64,000 nucleotides of DNA from Alloacidobacterium sp035547425 (GTDB lineage Bacteria; Acidobacteriota; Terriglobia; Terriglobales; Acidobacteriaceae). Below the pieces are notes generated by a model. It was not told the DNA's origin, made no database searches, and saw only the letters and a list, made by a program, of their open reading frames with translations. Below, piece by piece: positions 35,468 through 42,761 of this stretch. The translations under genes and the position numbers were made by a program. The stretch is taken from positions 62,001 through 126,000 of the forward strand of contig DASZUU010000002.1 of NCBI GenBank assembly GCA_035547425.1. Direction: 5' to 3'. The number at the start of each line of letters is the position of its first letter. The stretch's first letter is position 1.

Positions 35468-36054
35468 GCAAGCCTCACAAAATTTTCCAGGATGCGCAGG
35501 CCGACCGCTCCGGATTTTTCCGGATGGAACTGCACGCCCATGATGTTATCCCGCTCGACTGCGGCGGTAAAAGGCACTCCGTATTCTGTAACTGCCACGG
35601 TTCCATTTACGACGGGTGCGCGGTAGGAGTGCGTGAAGTAGACATACTCGCCGCCTGCGATGCCCTGCAGCAGGCGCGATTCCTTTACCTGAATGGAATT
35701 CCAGCCTACGTGGGGCACCTTCAGTCCATCGGAAAAACGCTCGCATTGGCCTGTGAATGCGTTGAAGCCGGACGTCTCTGGAGATTCGGAGCTGCCGGTA
35801 AACAGCCATTGCAGGCCCACACAGATACCGAGAAAGGGCGCGCCTTGCTTAACACGCTTTTCGATGGCGGGCGTGAGATTGTGCTCCTCGAGATACTTGG
35901 TTGCTGAAAAGTGGCCCACTCCGGGAAGCACCAGCTTTTCTGCGCGCAGCACATCTTCGGGATTCGAAGTAGCGACGGCATCGGCGCCGACCGCGTGCAG
36001 GGACTTCATCACCGAAGTGAGGTTTCCGGCTTTGTAATCGATGACTGCAATCAC
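35464..36054 (-). CDS. hisH: Imidazole glycerol phosphate synthase glutaminase subunit
   Basis: The glutamine amidotransferase partner of HisF. I start it at GTG 36054: the protein then begins with the family IAVIDYKAGNLTSV, the GTG overlaps the hisB stop in a GTGA junction, and GAAAGG lies 6 bases upstream. This gives 196 residues, the usual size. The nucleophile motif is LGICVGLQ (most HisH have GICLGMQ, so Val and Leu are substitutions next to the catalytic Cys). The catalytic His/Glu pair is in VQFHPEKSG. Confidence 0.94.
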   Translation of the reverse strand: MIAVIDYKAGNLTSVMKSLHAVGADAVATSNPEDVLRAEKLVLPGVGHFSATKYLEEHNLTPAIEKRVKQGAPFLGICVGLQWLFTGSSESPETSGFNAFTGQCERFSDGLKVPHVGWNSIQVKESRLLQGIAGGEYVYFTHSYRAPVVNGTVAVTEYGVPFTAAVERDNIMGVQFHPEKSGAVGLRILENFVRLA

Positions 36055-36668
36055 AAAAGGCCTTTCGTGCTGGGCAGCATATCGCCCAGTTGCGCATCGC
36101 GCATGCAAGCGAACCGCAGCGCGCGGGCAAATGCCTTGAACAGCGCTTCCACCTTGTGATGATTGGAGCGTCCATACATCGTCTTGAGGTGAACATTGGC
36201 GCGTGCGCCGCGGGCGAAGCCCTCGAAGAAATCTTCGACCAACTCCGATTGCAAATCGCCGACGAGGCGCGTCTTTACTTTCGTTTTGATCACGGACGAG
36301 ACGCGTCCGCTTAGATCGACGGCGGCGATGCCGAGTGTCTCGTCCATTGTCATCAGGAAATATCCGGCACGCATGATGCCCTTCTTGTCGCCGAGCGCCT
36401 GGTCAAATGCTTCGCCGAGCGCGATGCCTACATCTTCTACTGTGTGGTGCTGGTCGACATCGAGATCGCCTTTGCATGTCAGCTCAAGATCGAAAGCGCC
36501 GTGGCGCGTGAAAAGCTCCAGCATGTGGTCGAAGAAACGGATGCCTGTGTTGATCTTGTATTTGCCGCCGCCTTCTATGGTCAGGCGGAGGCTGATCTGC
36601 GTTTCCGCCGTTTTGCGGTCGATGGCTGCTGTTCGCTTTTTGCCGACTTTCGTCTTCATTTGCTCCAT
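36051..36668 (-). CDS. hisB: Imidazoleglycerol-phosphate dehydratase
   Basis: A 205-residue monofunctional dehydratase, converting imidazole glycerol phosphate to imidazole acetol phosphate; there is no fused histidinol phosphatase domain. Manganese-binding motifs DQHHTVEDVGI and RSNHHKVEALFKAFA are both present, as is RFFDHML near the N-terminus. It overlaps hisC by 13 bases and hisH by 4. The histidinol phosphatase needed for the pathway is not in this operon. Confidence 0.95.
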   Translation of the reverse strand: MEQMKTKVGKKRTAAIDRKTAETQISLRLTIEGGGKYKINTGIRFFDHMLELFTRHGAFDLELTCKGDLDVDQHHTVEDVGIALGEAFDQALGDKKGIMRAGYFLMTMDETLGIAAVDLSGRVSSVIKTKVKTRLVGDLQSELVEDFFEGFARGARANVHLKTMYGRSNHHKVEALFKAFARALRFACMRDAQLGDMLPSTKGLL

Positions 36669-37729
36669 CCAATCTCTGCAAGCGAGGCTTCGAGCGCCTC
36701 AATTCCTTTTGCGGTATGTTCCAGCGTTCCGATGGTGATACGCACGCAGCCATCACAGCCGGGATCATTTGAGCGATTCCGCACGAGCACATTGCGATGG
36801 CGCATAGCAGAAGTAAACTCTTTATGCTTTTCGCCGATTTTCGTCAGAATAAAATTTGCTTCCGATGGCCAGTACGGGAGGCCCAGCCGGTCTAAAGCCG
36901 CTGCGAATTTTTGGCGGCCTTCCAGCACTTCTTCGACATACCCCTTTAAATATGCTTCGTCTTCCAGCGCAGCAGGCAGACAGGCGAGAGCCAGGCTGTT
37001 CACGCTATAAGGCGAAATGACGCGTCTCATCCAGTGCATCTGCGATTCATGCGCTGCGAGCATGCCGAGGCGAAGTCCCGCGAGGCCATAGGCCTTTGAA
37101 AATGTGCGCGTCACTACGAGGTTCGGCGTCTTCTCGATCAGATCGAGAACAGTCTGACCATAGAAGTGGTAGTACGCTTCATCAACAAGAACAATGGCAT
37201 GAGGCGCGCGTTCCAAAACTTTGAGAATGGATTCGCGCGAGACGCTGCGCCCGGTCGGGCTGTTGGGATTTGCGATCGCGATGAGCTTTGTGGCTGGTGA
37301 GATTTTGGCGAGGACTGCTTCCAGTGGAAAGGAAAAATCTTCGGCGGCCTGCACAAAAACGATCTGCGATTCCGTAGACGAGCCGTAGACCTCGTACATG
37401 GAGTACGTCGGCACAGGCAGAAGAAATTCATTGCCGTTTTCAAGATAAGTCTGACAGAGGACGTGGATAGCTTCATCGACTCCGTTTGTCAGCAGCACCT
37501 GCTCCGGCTTTAACTCCAGATGCGATGCAACGAGCTTTTCGATGGGGTCGCGCTCGGGATACTTTGTGAGGTCAGCGCGCGAAATGCGCCCCAACGCTTC
37601 GAGCACTTTGGGAGAACAGGCAAATGTATTTTCGTTGAAATCAAGGCGCACGCCATCGCGCGAGCCAAGCGGCGGGTGATACTCCTTTGTGCGCAGCACG
37701 GCTGCGCGAGGCTTCGGCCCCTCAGGCAT
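36656..37729 (-). CDS. hisC: Histidinol-phosphate aminotransferase
   Basis: A PLP aminotransferase of about 357 residues that converts imidazole acetol phosphate to histidinol phosphate. I start it at ATG 37729 (MPEGPKPRA), because GGGGGAA lies just upstream and the start falls 8 bases inside the end of hisD; the open frame extends to 37870 but only within hisD. Motifs are LDFNENTF, LLTNGVDEAI, ANPNSPTG, the DEAYYHF stretch and the PLP lysine in RTFSKAYGLAGLR. It overlaps hisB. Confidence 0.94.
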   Translation of the reverse strand: MPEGPKPRAAVLRTKEYHPPLGSRDGVRLDFNENTFACSPKVLEALGRISRADLTKYPERDPIEKLVASHLELKPEQVLLTNGVDEAIHVLCQTYLENGNEFLLPVPTYSMYEVYGSSTESQIVFVQAAEDFSFPLEAVLAKISPATKLIAIANPNSPTGRSVSRESILKVLERAPHAIVLVDEAYYHFYGQTVLDLIEKTPNLVVTRTFSKAYGLAGLRLGMLAAHESQMHWMRRVISPYSVNSLALACLPAALEDEAYLKGYVEEVLEGRQKFAAALDRLGLPYWPSEANFILTKIGEKHKEFTSAMRHRNVLVRNRSNDPGCDGCVRITIGTLEHTAKGIEALEASLAEIGWSK

Positions 37730-38987
37730 TCTTCCCCCGTATGCGAATTGCGGCGGCGTGACCTTGCAATCCTTCGGCTTCGGCGAGTGCGATGGCAGCA
37801 GAAGCCAGTGTTTTGATTCCCTGCCGTTGATACCGCTGCACGGTGACAACCTTGAGAAAGTCGGAGACACTTAAGCCTCCGCGTACTCTCGCCAATCCGC
37901 CCGTGGGCAAAGTGTGATTAGGGCCGGAGATGTAGTCGCCCAGCGGCTGCGCCGAATAGCGGCCAACGAAAACGGAACCGGCATTCACAACCCACTCCAG
38001 ATCGCGTTCATCATCAACGGTCAGATGTTCTGCTGCGAGGCGATTGGTGATCGATTGCGATTCTGTAAACGATTCAGTGACAAATATGACAGCGTTATTG
38101 CGAATGGCTTCTTTGGCAATGGGGTTAGCTGCGGACTGAACCTTGACTTCTGCCTGGACCGCTTCAGCCAATGTGGCATTGTTGGTCACAAAGATGGCCA
38201 GCGCGTCGGGATCGTGCTCCGCCTGCGCTACAAGGTCGGCTGCGATCCATGCAGGGTTGCCGGTTTCGCTGGTGACGACGATCTCCGTCGGGCCGGCCAG
38301 CATGTCGATAGCGCAATCGAAAGAAACCAGCTTTTTTGCAGCGGTCACAAAAGCATTGCCCGGACCAACAATCTTATCGACACGCGCGATGCTCTCTGTT
38401 CCATACGCTAACGCGGCAACGGCCTGCGCGCCTCCGATGCGATAAAACTCAGTCACACCAAGGTATCCTGCGACTGCCAGCGTTTCCGGAGCGGGACGCG
38501 GCGACACGGCGACGATGCGTTTGACGCCGGCAATTTGTGCCGGGATAACCGTCATCAGCATGGTTGAGGGCAGCGGGTAGCGGCCGCTGGGAACATAGCA
38601 TCCGACAGATTCCAGCGGGCGTATAAGCTGGCCTACTTTCAGCCCGGAGGTTTGTTCAAAGCTCCAGTCCTTGGGCAACTGGCGCTGTGCGAAGCGGCGA
38701 ATATTCTTCGCCGCTGTCTGAATAGCGTTGCGGAAAACAGGCGAAGCATCGCACCAGGCCTGCTGCATTTCGTCCGCGGATATTTGTAACTGTGATTGTT
38801 TCGTAACTCCGTCGAAGCGGGCGGCGTAGCGGCGCAGAGCCGCGTCGCCGCCGCTTCTCACAGCACTTACAATGCGCCGCGCGACAGGTACGGCGCGCGC
38901 GTCGACCGTATTGCGGCGGCTCTCAAGCTCGGCGAGCAGCACTTGCGCGCGTTTCGCCTCGCGGCCTGTCGTTCGCAGCAGTCGCAT
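37722..38987 (-). CDS. hisD: Histidinol dehydrogenase
   Basis: A 421-residue zinc-dependent NAD enzyme carrying out the last two oxidations from histidinol to histidine. Typical stretches are VGCYVPSGRYPLPST, IVGPGNAFVTAAKK, the DMLAGPTEI motif, DLVAQAEHD and SGPNHTLPTGG with the catalytic/zinc residues. It starts 1 base after hisG stops and overlaps the hisC start by 8 bases. Confidence 0.96.
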   Translation of the reverse strand: MRLLRTTGREAKRAQVLLAELESRRNTVDARAVPVARRIVSAVRSGGDAALRRYAARFDGVTKQSQLQISADEMQQAWCDASPVFRNAIQTAAKNIRRFAQRQLPKDWSFEQTSGLKVGQLIRPLESVGCYVPSGRYPLPSTMLMTVIPAQIAGVKRIVAVSPRPAPETLAVAGYLGVTEFYRIGGAQAVAALAYGTESIARVDKIVGPGNAFVTAAKKLVSFDCAIDMLAGPTEIVVTSETGNPAWIAADLVAQAEHDPDALAIFVTNNATLAEAVQAEVKVQSAANPIAKEAIRNNAVIFVTESFTESQSITNRLAAEHLTVDDERDLEWVVNAGSVFVGRYSAQPLGDYISGPNHTLPTGGLARVRGGLSVSDFLKVVTVQRYQRQGIKTLASAAIALAEAEGLQGHAAAIRIRGKNA

Positions 38988-38988
38988 C

Positions 38989-39864
38989 TTAGAGGACCAC
39001 CTTATTCAGCGGATACTCGACGATGCCGGTGGCATTCGCAGCCTTGAGCCTGGGAATTACATCGCGCACGACGCTCTCTTCGAGAATCGTGTTGACGGCT
39101 ACCCACGAAGGATCACTGAGTGCGGAGACTGTGGGCGAATTGAGCGCGGGCAGCACCGAAAGCACCGAAGCAAGATTCGCTTTCTGCACATTGAGCATGA
39201 GGCCAACCTGTCCCTGAGCGGCGATAGCGGCCTGCAACATCAGAGCGATGTTGTCGATTTTCTTCTTCTTGAAAGGATCTTCGTACGCTGCCGAATTGGC
39301 GATGAGGTGTGTTTCGCTGGCCATGACTGTATCGATGATGCGCAGACGATTGGCCTTGAGCGAACTGCCCGTCTCGGTTACTTCCACAATGGCATCGGCA
39401 AGCGTGGGAGGCTTGACTTCGGTTGCGCCCCAGCTGAACTCCACCTTTACGGGAACATTCTTTTCGGCGAAATAGCGCTTCGTGACTTCAACCAGTTCCG
39501 TGGCAATTGTTTTGCCCGCCAGGTCTTCGGCCTTTTGGTAAGGCGAATCATCAGGCACGGCCAGAACCCAGCGAACACGCTGCCGGCTCTGCTTGGCGTA
39601 GACAAGGCTGGCGACGCTCTTTACTTCGCGGCCACTTTCGACAACCCAGTCAATGCCGGTGAGCCCGGCATCGAGCGCGCCGTGATCGACGTAGCGCGCC
39701 ATCTCCTGCGCGCGGATCAGAGTGCACTCAATTTCACTGTCGTCGATGGATGGAAAATAGGAGCGGCCATTGGCGTAGATGTTCCAGCCTGCGCGCTGAA
39801 AGAGAGCGATGGTCGCGTCCTGCAGGCTGCCTTTAGGAATTCCGAGCTTTAACTTGCTTGCCAT
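38989..39864 (-). CDS. hisG: ATP phosphoribosyltransferase, long form
   Basis: The first enzyme of histidine synthesis, joining ATP and PRPP. I start it at ATG 39864 (MASKLKLGIPKGSL): GGAGG is 7 bases upstream and the ATG shares its A with the hisI TAA (TAATG). This gives 291 residues, the length of the long form with a C-terminal regulatory domain, so feedback inhibition by histidine is expected and HisZ is not needed. Family features are LGIPKGSL, DAGLTGIDWV and IATELVEVTKRYF. Confidence 0.95.
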   Translation of the reverse strand: MASKLKLGIPKGSLQDATIALFQRAGWNIYANGRSYFPSIDDSEIECTLIRAQEMARYVDHGALDAGLTGIDWVVESGREVKSVASLVYAKQSRQRVRWVLAVPDDSPYQKAEDLAGKTIATELVEVTKRYFAEKNVPVKVEFSWGATEVKPPTLADAIVEVTETGSSLKANRLRIIDTVMASETHLIANSAAYEDPFKKKKIDNIALMLQAAIAAQGQVGLMLNVQKANLASVLSVLPALNSPTVSALSDPSWVAVNTILEESVVRDVIPRLKAANATGIVEYPLNKVVL

Positions 39865-40214
39865 TAGCGCGCCTCCGCGGCTGCTTTGACAGCGACCGGC
39901 TTGGTGAAGCAGCTTACTGTTCCTTCGTGGCAGACAAGACCGTCGCCTTCCACCTGCACGCGATACAGCACAGTATCGTTGTCGCAATCAGTTGCAGCAT
40001 CCACAATGCGCAGGCGATTGCCGCTCGATTCGCCCTTCATCCAAAGCTTCTGGCGCGTGCGGCTCCAAAAGGTTACAAATCCGGTTTCGAGCGTTTTCTG
40101 ATAGCTCGTCTCATTCTGGAATCCAACCATCAGCACCTGCCCGGTTGCGGCATCCTGCACGATCGCCGGAACCAGTCCATCCATTTTTGCAAAATCAATC
40201 GTGTTGTCGGTCAT
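39864..40214 (-). CDS. hisI: Phosphoribosyl-AMP cyclohydrolase
   Basis: A 116-residue enzyme that opens the adenine ring of PR-AMP. It has DGLVPAIVQDAATGQVLM near the N-terminus, TFWSRTRQKLWMKGESSGN, and VDAATDCDNDTVLY with the metal-binding acidic residues. No HisE (PR-ATP pyrophosphatase) domain is fused and no hisE is seen in the window, so this step must be encoded elsewhere. It is the first structural gene of the operon. AAGGA lies 12 bases upstream, after the attenuator terminator. Confidence 0.95.
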   Translation of the reverse strand: MTDNTIDFAKMDGLVPAIVQDAATGQVLMVGFQNETSYQKTLETGFVTFWSRTRQKLWMKGESSGNRLRIVDAATDCDNDTVLYRVQVEGDGLVCHEGTVSCFTKPVAVKAAAEAR

Positions 40215-40272
40215 CTCTCTTCGTCCTTATATTGTGGCCAGCCTTTGCTGCATCCGTGCAGGCGGCAGATGC

Positions 40273-40307
40273 AAAAAACCCGCCTGCGCTCGGAGCGCAT
40301 CGGCGGG
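40273..40307 (-). terminator. his operon attenuator terminator
   Basis: On the minus strand, CCCGCC-ga-TGCGCT forms a stem with AGCGCA-GGCGGG across a CCG loop, and is followed directly by six T residues (40278-40273). This is a strong intrinsic terminator placed after the His-rich leader and about 60 bases before hisI. Its 5' arm is also the 3' arm of the antiterminator. Confidence 0.9.
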
Positions 40308-40366
40308 CTTTAGGTCCTTTGATTCTGGCTTTTTTACTCTAAGCCATAAGGATTCGCCGACACGCT
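40294..40366 (-). promoter_or_regulatory. Antiterminator pairing of the his attenuator
   Basis: The leader segment AGCGTGTCGGCG (minus strand, 40366-40355), which lies in leader codons 17-20 just after the His run, pairs over 12 consecutive positions (ten Watson-Crick and two G-U) with CGCCGATGCGCT (40305-40294). That second segment is the 5' half of the terminator stem, so the two structures exclude each other. A weaker CACG/CGTG pairing at 40372-40362 could hold the first arm when ribosomes do not stall. Confidence 0.8.
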
Positions 40367-40414
40367 CGTCACGTGATGATGGTGGTGATGACGATGGTGA
40401 AGGTGAATCTGCAT
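40334..40414 (-). CDS. hisL: Histidine operon leader peptide
   Basis: ATG at 40414 opens a 26-codon frame ending in TAA at 40336-40334. It encodes MQIHLHHR followed by six consecutive histidines and VTSVSANPYGLE, so nine of residues 4-14 are His, with both CAT and CAC codons used. A stop codon lies two codons upstream in the same frame, which fixes the ATG. There is no convincing ribosome binding site, and the start is 9 bases after the -10 hexamer, so translation is probably from a nearly leaderless mRNA. The placement, composition and downstream structures define an attenuation leader peptide: stalling at His codons when charged tRNA-His is low would favour the antiterminator. Confidence 0.88.
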   Translation of the reverse strand: MQIHLHHRHHHHHHVTSVSANPYGLE

Positions 40415-40423
40415 CTGCTATTG

Positions 40424-40452
40424 AAGATATGTGGCTTGCGCGGTCATGTCAA
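40424..40452 (-). promoter_or_regulatory. Sigma70-type promoter of the his operon
   Basis: A perfect -35 TTGACA (40452-40447), a 17-base spacer and -10 TATCTT (40429-40424) on the minus strand, placed between the stop of the universal stress gene and hisL. The predicted start of transcription is at about 40418-40416, two to four bases before the hisL ATG. Confidence 0.85.
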
Positions 40453-40482
40453 CCCTTGGATCGCAAATTCATCTTTCTCTCA

Positions 40483-41400
40483 TTATCCGAAGAACCCGTT
40501 CCACGGAAACTCCTGTTCGCCGCAGACCGTAAGCACGGGGCATTTCGCCGATGCCAGCACTTTGTATGTCACACCCGCCGGGGCGTGTGTCTGCAGATGG
40601 ATGGCGGGGCGAATTCCGAGTACAACAAGGTCCGAGTGGCCTTCATTGGCGAGCTTGAGAATTGTTGCAGCGGCAGCGCCCTGTTCTACGATGAATTCGG
40701 GCGTGCACCATTCCCGTACTTCTTCGGGAACAATGGCGTCCAGCTCATCCAGAAACATATTGCGCAGCGAGTCGGCGCAATTTCCCAGATGCCGGGGAAT
40801 GATATGGCAAAGAGTAATGTGCGCCTTATTTTCCTGTGCCAGGGAGAGAGCAAAGAGAGCAGCCCGTTCCGTGTCGGGAGTAAAGTCGGTCGCATATAGA
40901 ATGCTGTGCCAGGAAATGTCGTCTCCATCGGCAATGGCGCATTCGGGGCCGATGGTCAACACCGGGCAGGAGACGTGACGCAGCACATCTTCAGCAGTTG
41001 AGCCCAGAATAAAGCGCGCCAGATCACCCTTGCCGCGTGTACCGAGGACCAGCAAATCGGGCTTTGTCTCCTGAGCGAACTTGATAATTGAGGTTGACGG
41101 CCTGCCGCCTGTCAACATAATTCCGTTTTCAGCAATGTGACTGTCACGCAATTGCTTGCGCACCTGCCGGATGCCTTCTTCGCCCCTCAGCCTCAGCTCG
41201 CCCAGTGAAATACCTTCGACAGCTTCCGGCGCAGGCGAAGCCACAGAGAGATCGACAACATGCATGGCCGTCACCGAAGATCCGAAATGATGGGCCAGCT
41301 TCTTCACATAAGCAAGGGCCTTTTCCGAGCTTTCGGAAAAATCTGTTGCGAAGAGTATTTTTTTTACATCGATGGCGGCGAAATGGCTGGTGGCTGGCAT
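40483..41400 (-). CDS. Tandem universal stress protein (two UspA domains)
   Basis: About 305 residues, started at ATG 41400 (MPATSHFAAID) because GGAG lies 7 bases upstream; the open frame continues further upstream without a better signal. Two UspA domains are joined head to tail: the first begins VKKILFATDFSESSEKAL and ends with LVLGTRGKGDLARFILGSTAEDVLRH, which has the ATP-binding G-x2-G-x9-G(S/T) pattern. The second begins HSILYATDFTPDTERAAL and has a degenerate ATP motif. Such proteins act in starvation and low-oxygen survival. It is divergent from the Crp/Fnr regulator, with its operator between. Confidence 0.9.
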   Translation of the reverse strand: MPATSHFAAIDVKKILFATDFSESSEKALAYVKKLAHHFGSSVTAMHVVDLSVASPAPEAVEGISLGELRLRGEEGIRQVRKQLRDSHIAENGIMLTGGRPSTSIIKFAQETKPDLLVLGTRGKGDLARFILGSTAEDVLRHVSCPVLTIGPECAIADGDDISWHSILYATDFTPDTERAALFALSLAQENKAHITLCHIIPRHLGNCADSLRNMFLDELDAIVPEEVREWCTPEFIVEQGAAAATILKLANEGHSDLVVLGIRPAIHLQTHAPAGVTYKVLASAKCPVLTVCGEQEFPWNGFFG

Positions 41401-41454
41401 ATGGATTCTCCTTTTTCGTTCACTCGTAGAATTACGCCGTCGCTCGATCCAGGC

Positions 41455-41492
41455 AGTGATTTGAGGCACTCATGATTGTGATTGCCGTCACA
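41455..41492. promoter_or_regulatory. Two CRP/FNR-family operator sites
   Basis: TGTGATTGCCGTCACA at 41477-41492 is a perfect TGTGA-N6-TCACA palindrome, the classic CRP consensus. A second, weaker site, AGTGA-N6-GCACT at 41455-41470, matches 8 of 10 consensus positions. Their centres are 22 bp apart, two helical turns, so proteins would bind the same face. The pair lies between the divergent universal stress gene and the regulator gene. Confidence 0.75.
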
Positions 41493-41577
41493 GACATTCC
41501 CGTCGACTTGTGCCCACCCATCGGATTTCGGCGACAAAGGCGGGAAAAAGAGCATACTGTAGAAGGGTTCTCATGTT

Positions 41578-42288
41578 ATGGTGAATCCGTTTCCATCCCC
41601 GGACTCCTGCAAGGACTGCTCTTTCCGCAGCAGCAGAATGTTCTGCAACCTGCAGGATGCGGCCTTGCGGCATTTCGATCAGATCGGGGTGCAGGTGCGC
41701 TACCCGGCGCGGGTTCCTATTTTTCGAGAAGGGGAAACGGCTCGCACGATTCACGTGCTCTGCACCGGCCATGTGAAGCTCTTTACGAGTTCGCGCGAAG
41801 GCAAAACGATGATTCTGAAAATCGCGTGGCCGGGCGACGTCCTGGGACTGGGCGCGTTACTGCGGCAGGAAAAATATGAATTGACCGCAGAGACGCTGGA
41901 ACCATGCCAGGTAAAAACCCTACGGCGCGATGAGTTCCTCGACTTTATCGATCGCTATAGTGAAGCCGGACGACACTCGCTCGAAAGCATGGCAGACGAA
42001 TACCAGTCGGCGTTCCAGGACGCGCGCAGGCTGGCGCTTTCGGGAACGGCGGCGGCCAAGCTGGCGGCATTACTGCTCGAGTTCGGACAAAGAGCAGCAT
42101 GCGCACAACCCGAAATGCGATTTACGCTCGCTCTTACCCATGAAGAGCTGGGCAATCTTGCCGGAGTTTCACGCGAGACAATTACCCGCCTGTTAAGCCG
42201 ATTTCGGGAGGAGGGTTTCATCCATATCAAGGGAACTTCTGTCACGATTACCAATCCAGCCCGCTTCCTTGAGCTCAGCGGCGCATAA
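41578..42288 (+). CDS. Crp/Fnr-family transcription regulator with FNR-like cysteines
   Basis: A 236-residue regulator with an N-terminal cyclic-nucleotide-binding-like domain, a dimerisation helix and a C-terminal winged helix. The N-terminus has CKDCSFRSSRMFC (Cys11, 14, 23), and Cys110 (in ETLEPCQV) sits where E. coli FNR has its fourth iron-sulfur cysteine, so an oxygen-sensitive 4Fe-4S cluster is possible. The recognition helix VSRETITRLL has the Arg-Glu-x3-Arg pattern of CRP (RETVGR) rather than the FNR pattern (VETISR). This agrees with the TGTGA-type site upstream, suggesting autoregulation and control of the divergent stress gene. Confidence 0.9.
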   Translation: MVNPFPSPDSCKDCSFRSSRMFCNLQDAALRHFDQIGVQVRYPARVPIFREGETARTIHVLCTGHVKLFTSSREGKTMILKIAWPGDVLGLGALLRQEKYELTAETLEPCQVKTLRRDEFLDFIDRYSEAGRHSLESMADEYQSAFQDARRLALSGTAAAKLAALLLEFGQRAACAQPEMRFTLALTHEELGNLAGVSRETITRLLSRFREEGFIHIKGTSVTITNPARFLELSGA

Positions 42289-42308
42289 AGCATCGCAAAG
42301 GAGACTGT

Positions 42309-42761
42309 GTGCGGTTTACGAGACTGACAATTATGGTTGTTTTGCTGGGATGCTTTGCCGCAGACATTCCGCTCCATGCCCGGCAGGCGGAAGAGAAGTG
42401 CGATGGTTCCACGGTCGATGAGCAAGGAGCTCAGACCGCGAAGAAAGCCCGCGCCTTTTTAGCGGATTTGCAGGCGGCGATGCGCCATGATGATCGAAAA
42501 AAGATCGCGGACATGGTTTCCTTTCCCGTCAACGTGATTTACGAAGGCAAGCGCGTCCGCATCCGCAACCGCCAGACTTTCCTCGCGCGGTACGATCGTA
42601 TTTTCACCGCGCATCTGCGGAAGGCGATCCTCGATCAATCTGCGCACTGCCTGTTCGGCAATGCGAATGGAGAGATGATCGGCAATGGCGAAGTCTGGTT
42701 CAGCGAATTAGGCGACGGCTCAGTAAAGATCATCACTCTGAATCCGTCAGTCGGCTCGTAG
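42309..42761 (+). CDS. Small secreted protein, NTF2-like, function unknown
   Basis: About 150 residues from GTG 42309, with AAGGAG just upstream. The signal peptide (RLTIMVVLLGCFAADIPLHA) ends near residue 25. The mature part has a helix-rich start and a later VIYEGKRVRIRNRQTFLARYDRIF region, similar to NTF2-like/SnoaL domains (inference). It follows the regulator by 20 bases and may be cotranscribed with it. The stop abuts the stop of the convergent pseudouridine synthase gene with no space. Confidence 0.72.
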   Translation: MRFTRLTIMVVLLGCFAADIPLHARQAEEKCDGSTVDEQGAQTAKKARAFLADLQAAMRHDDRKKIADMVSFPVNVIYEGKRVRIRNRQTFLARYDRIFTAHLRKAILDQSAHCLFGNANGEMIGNGEVWFSELGDGSVKIITLNPSVGS

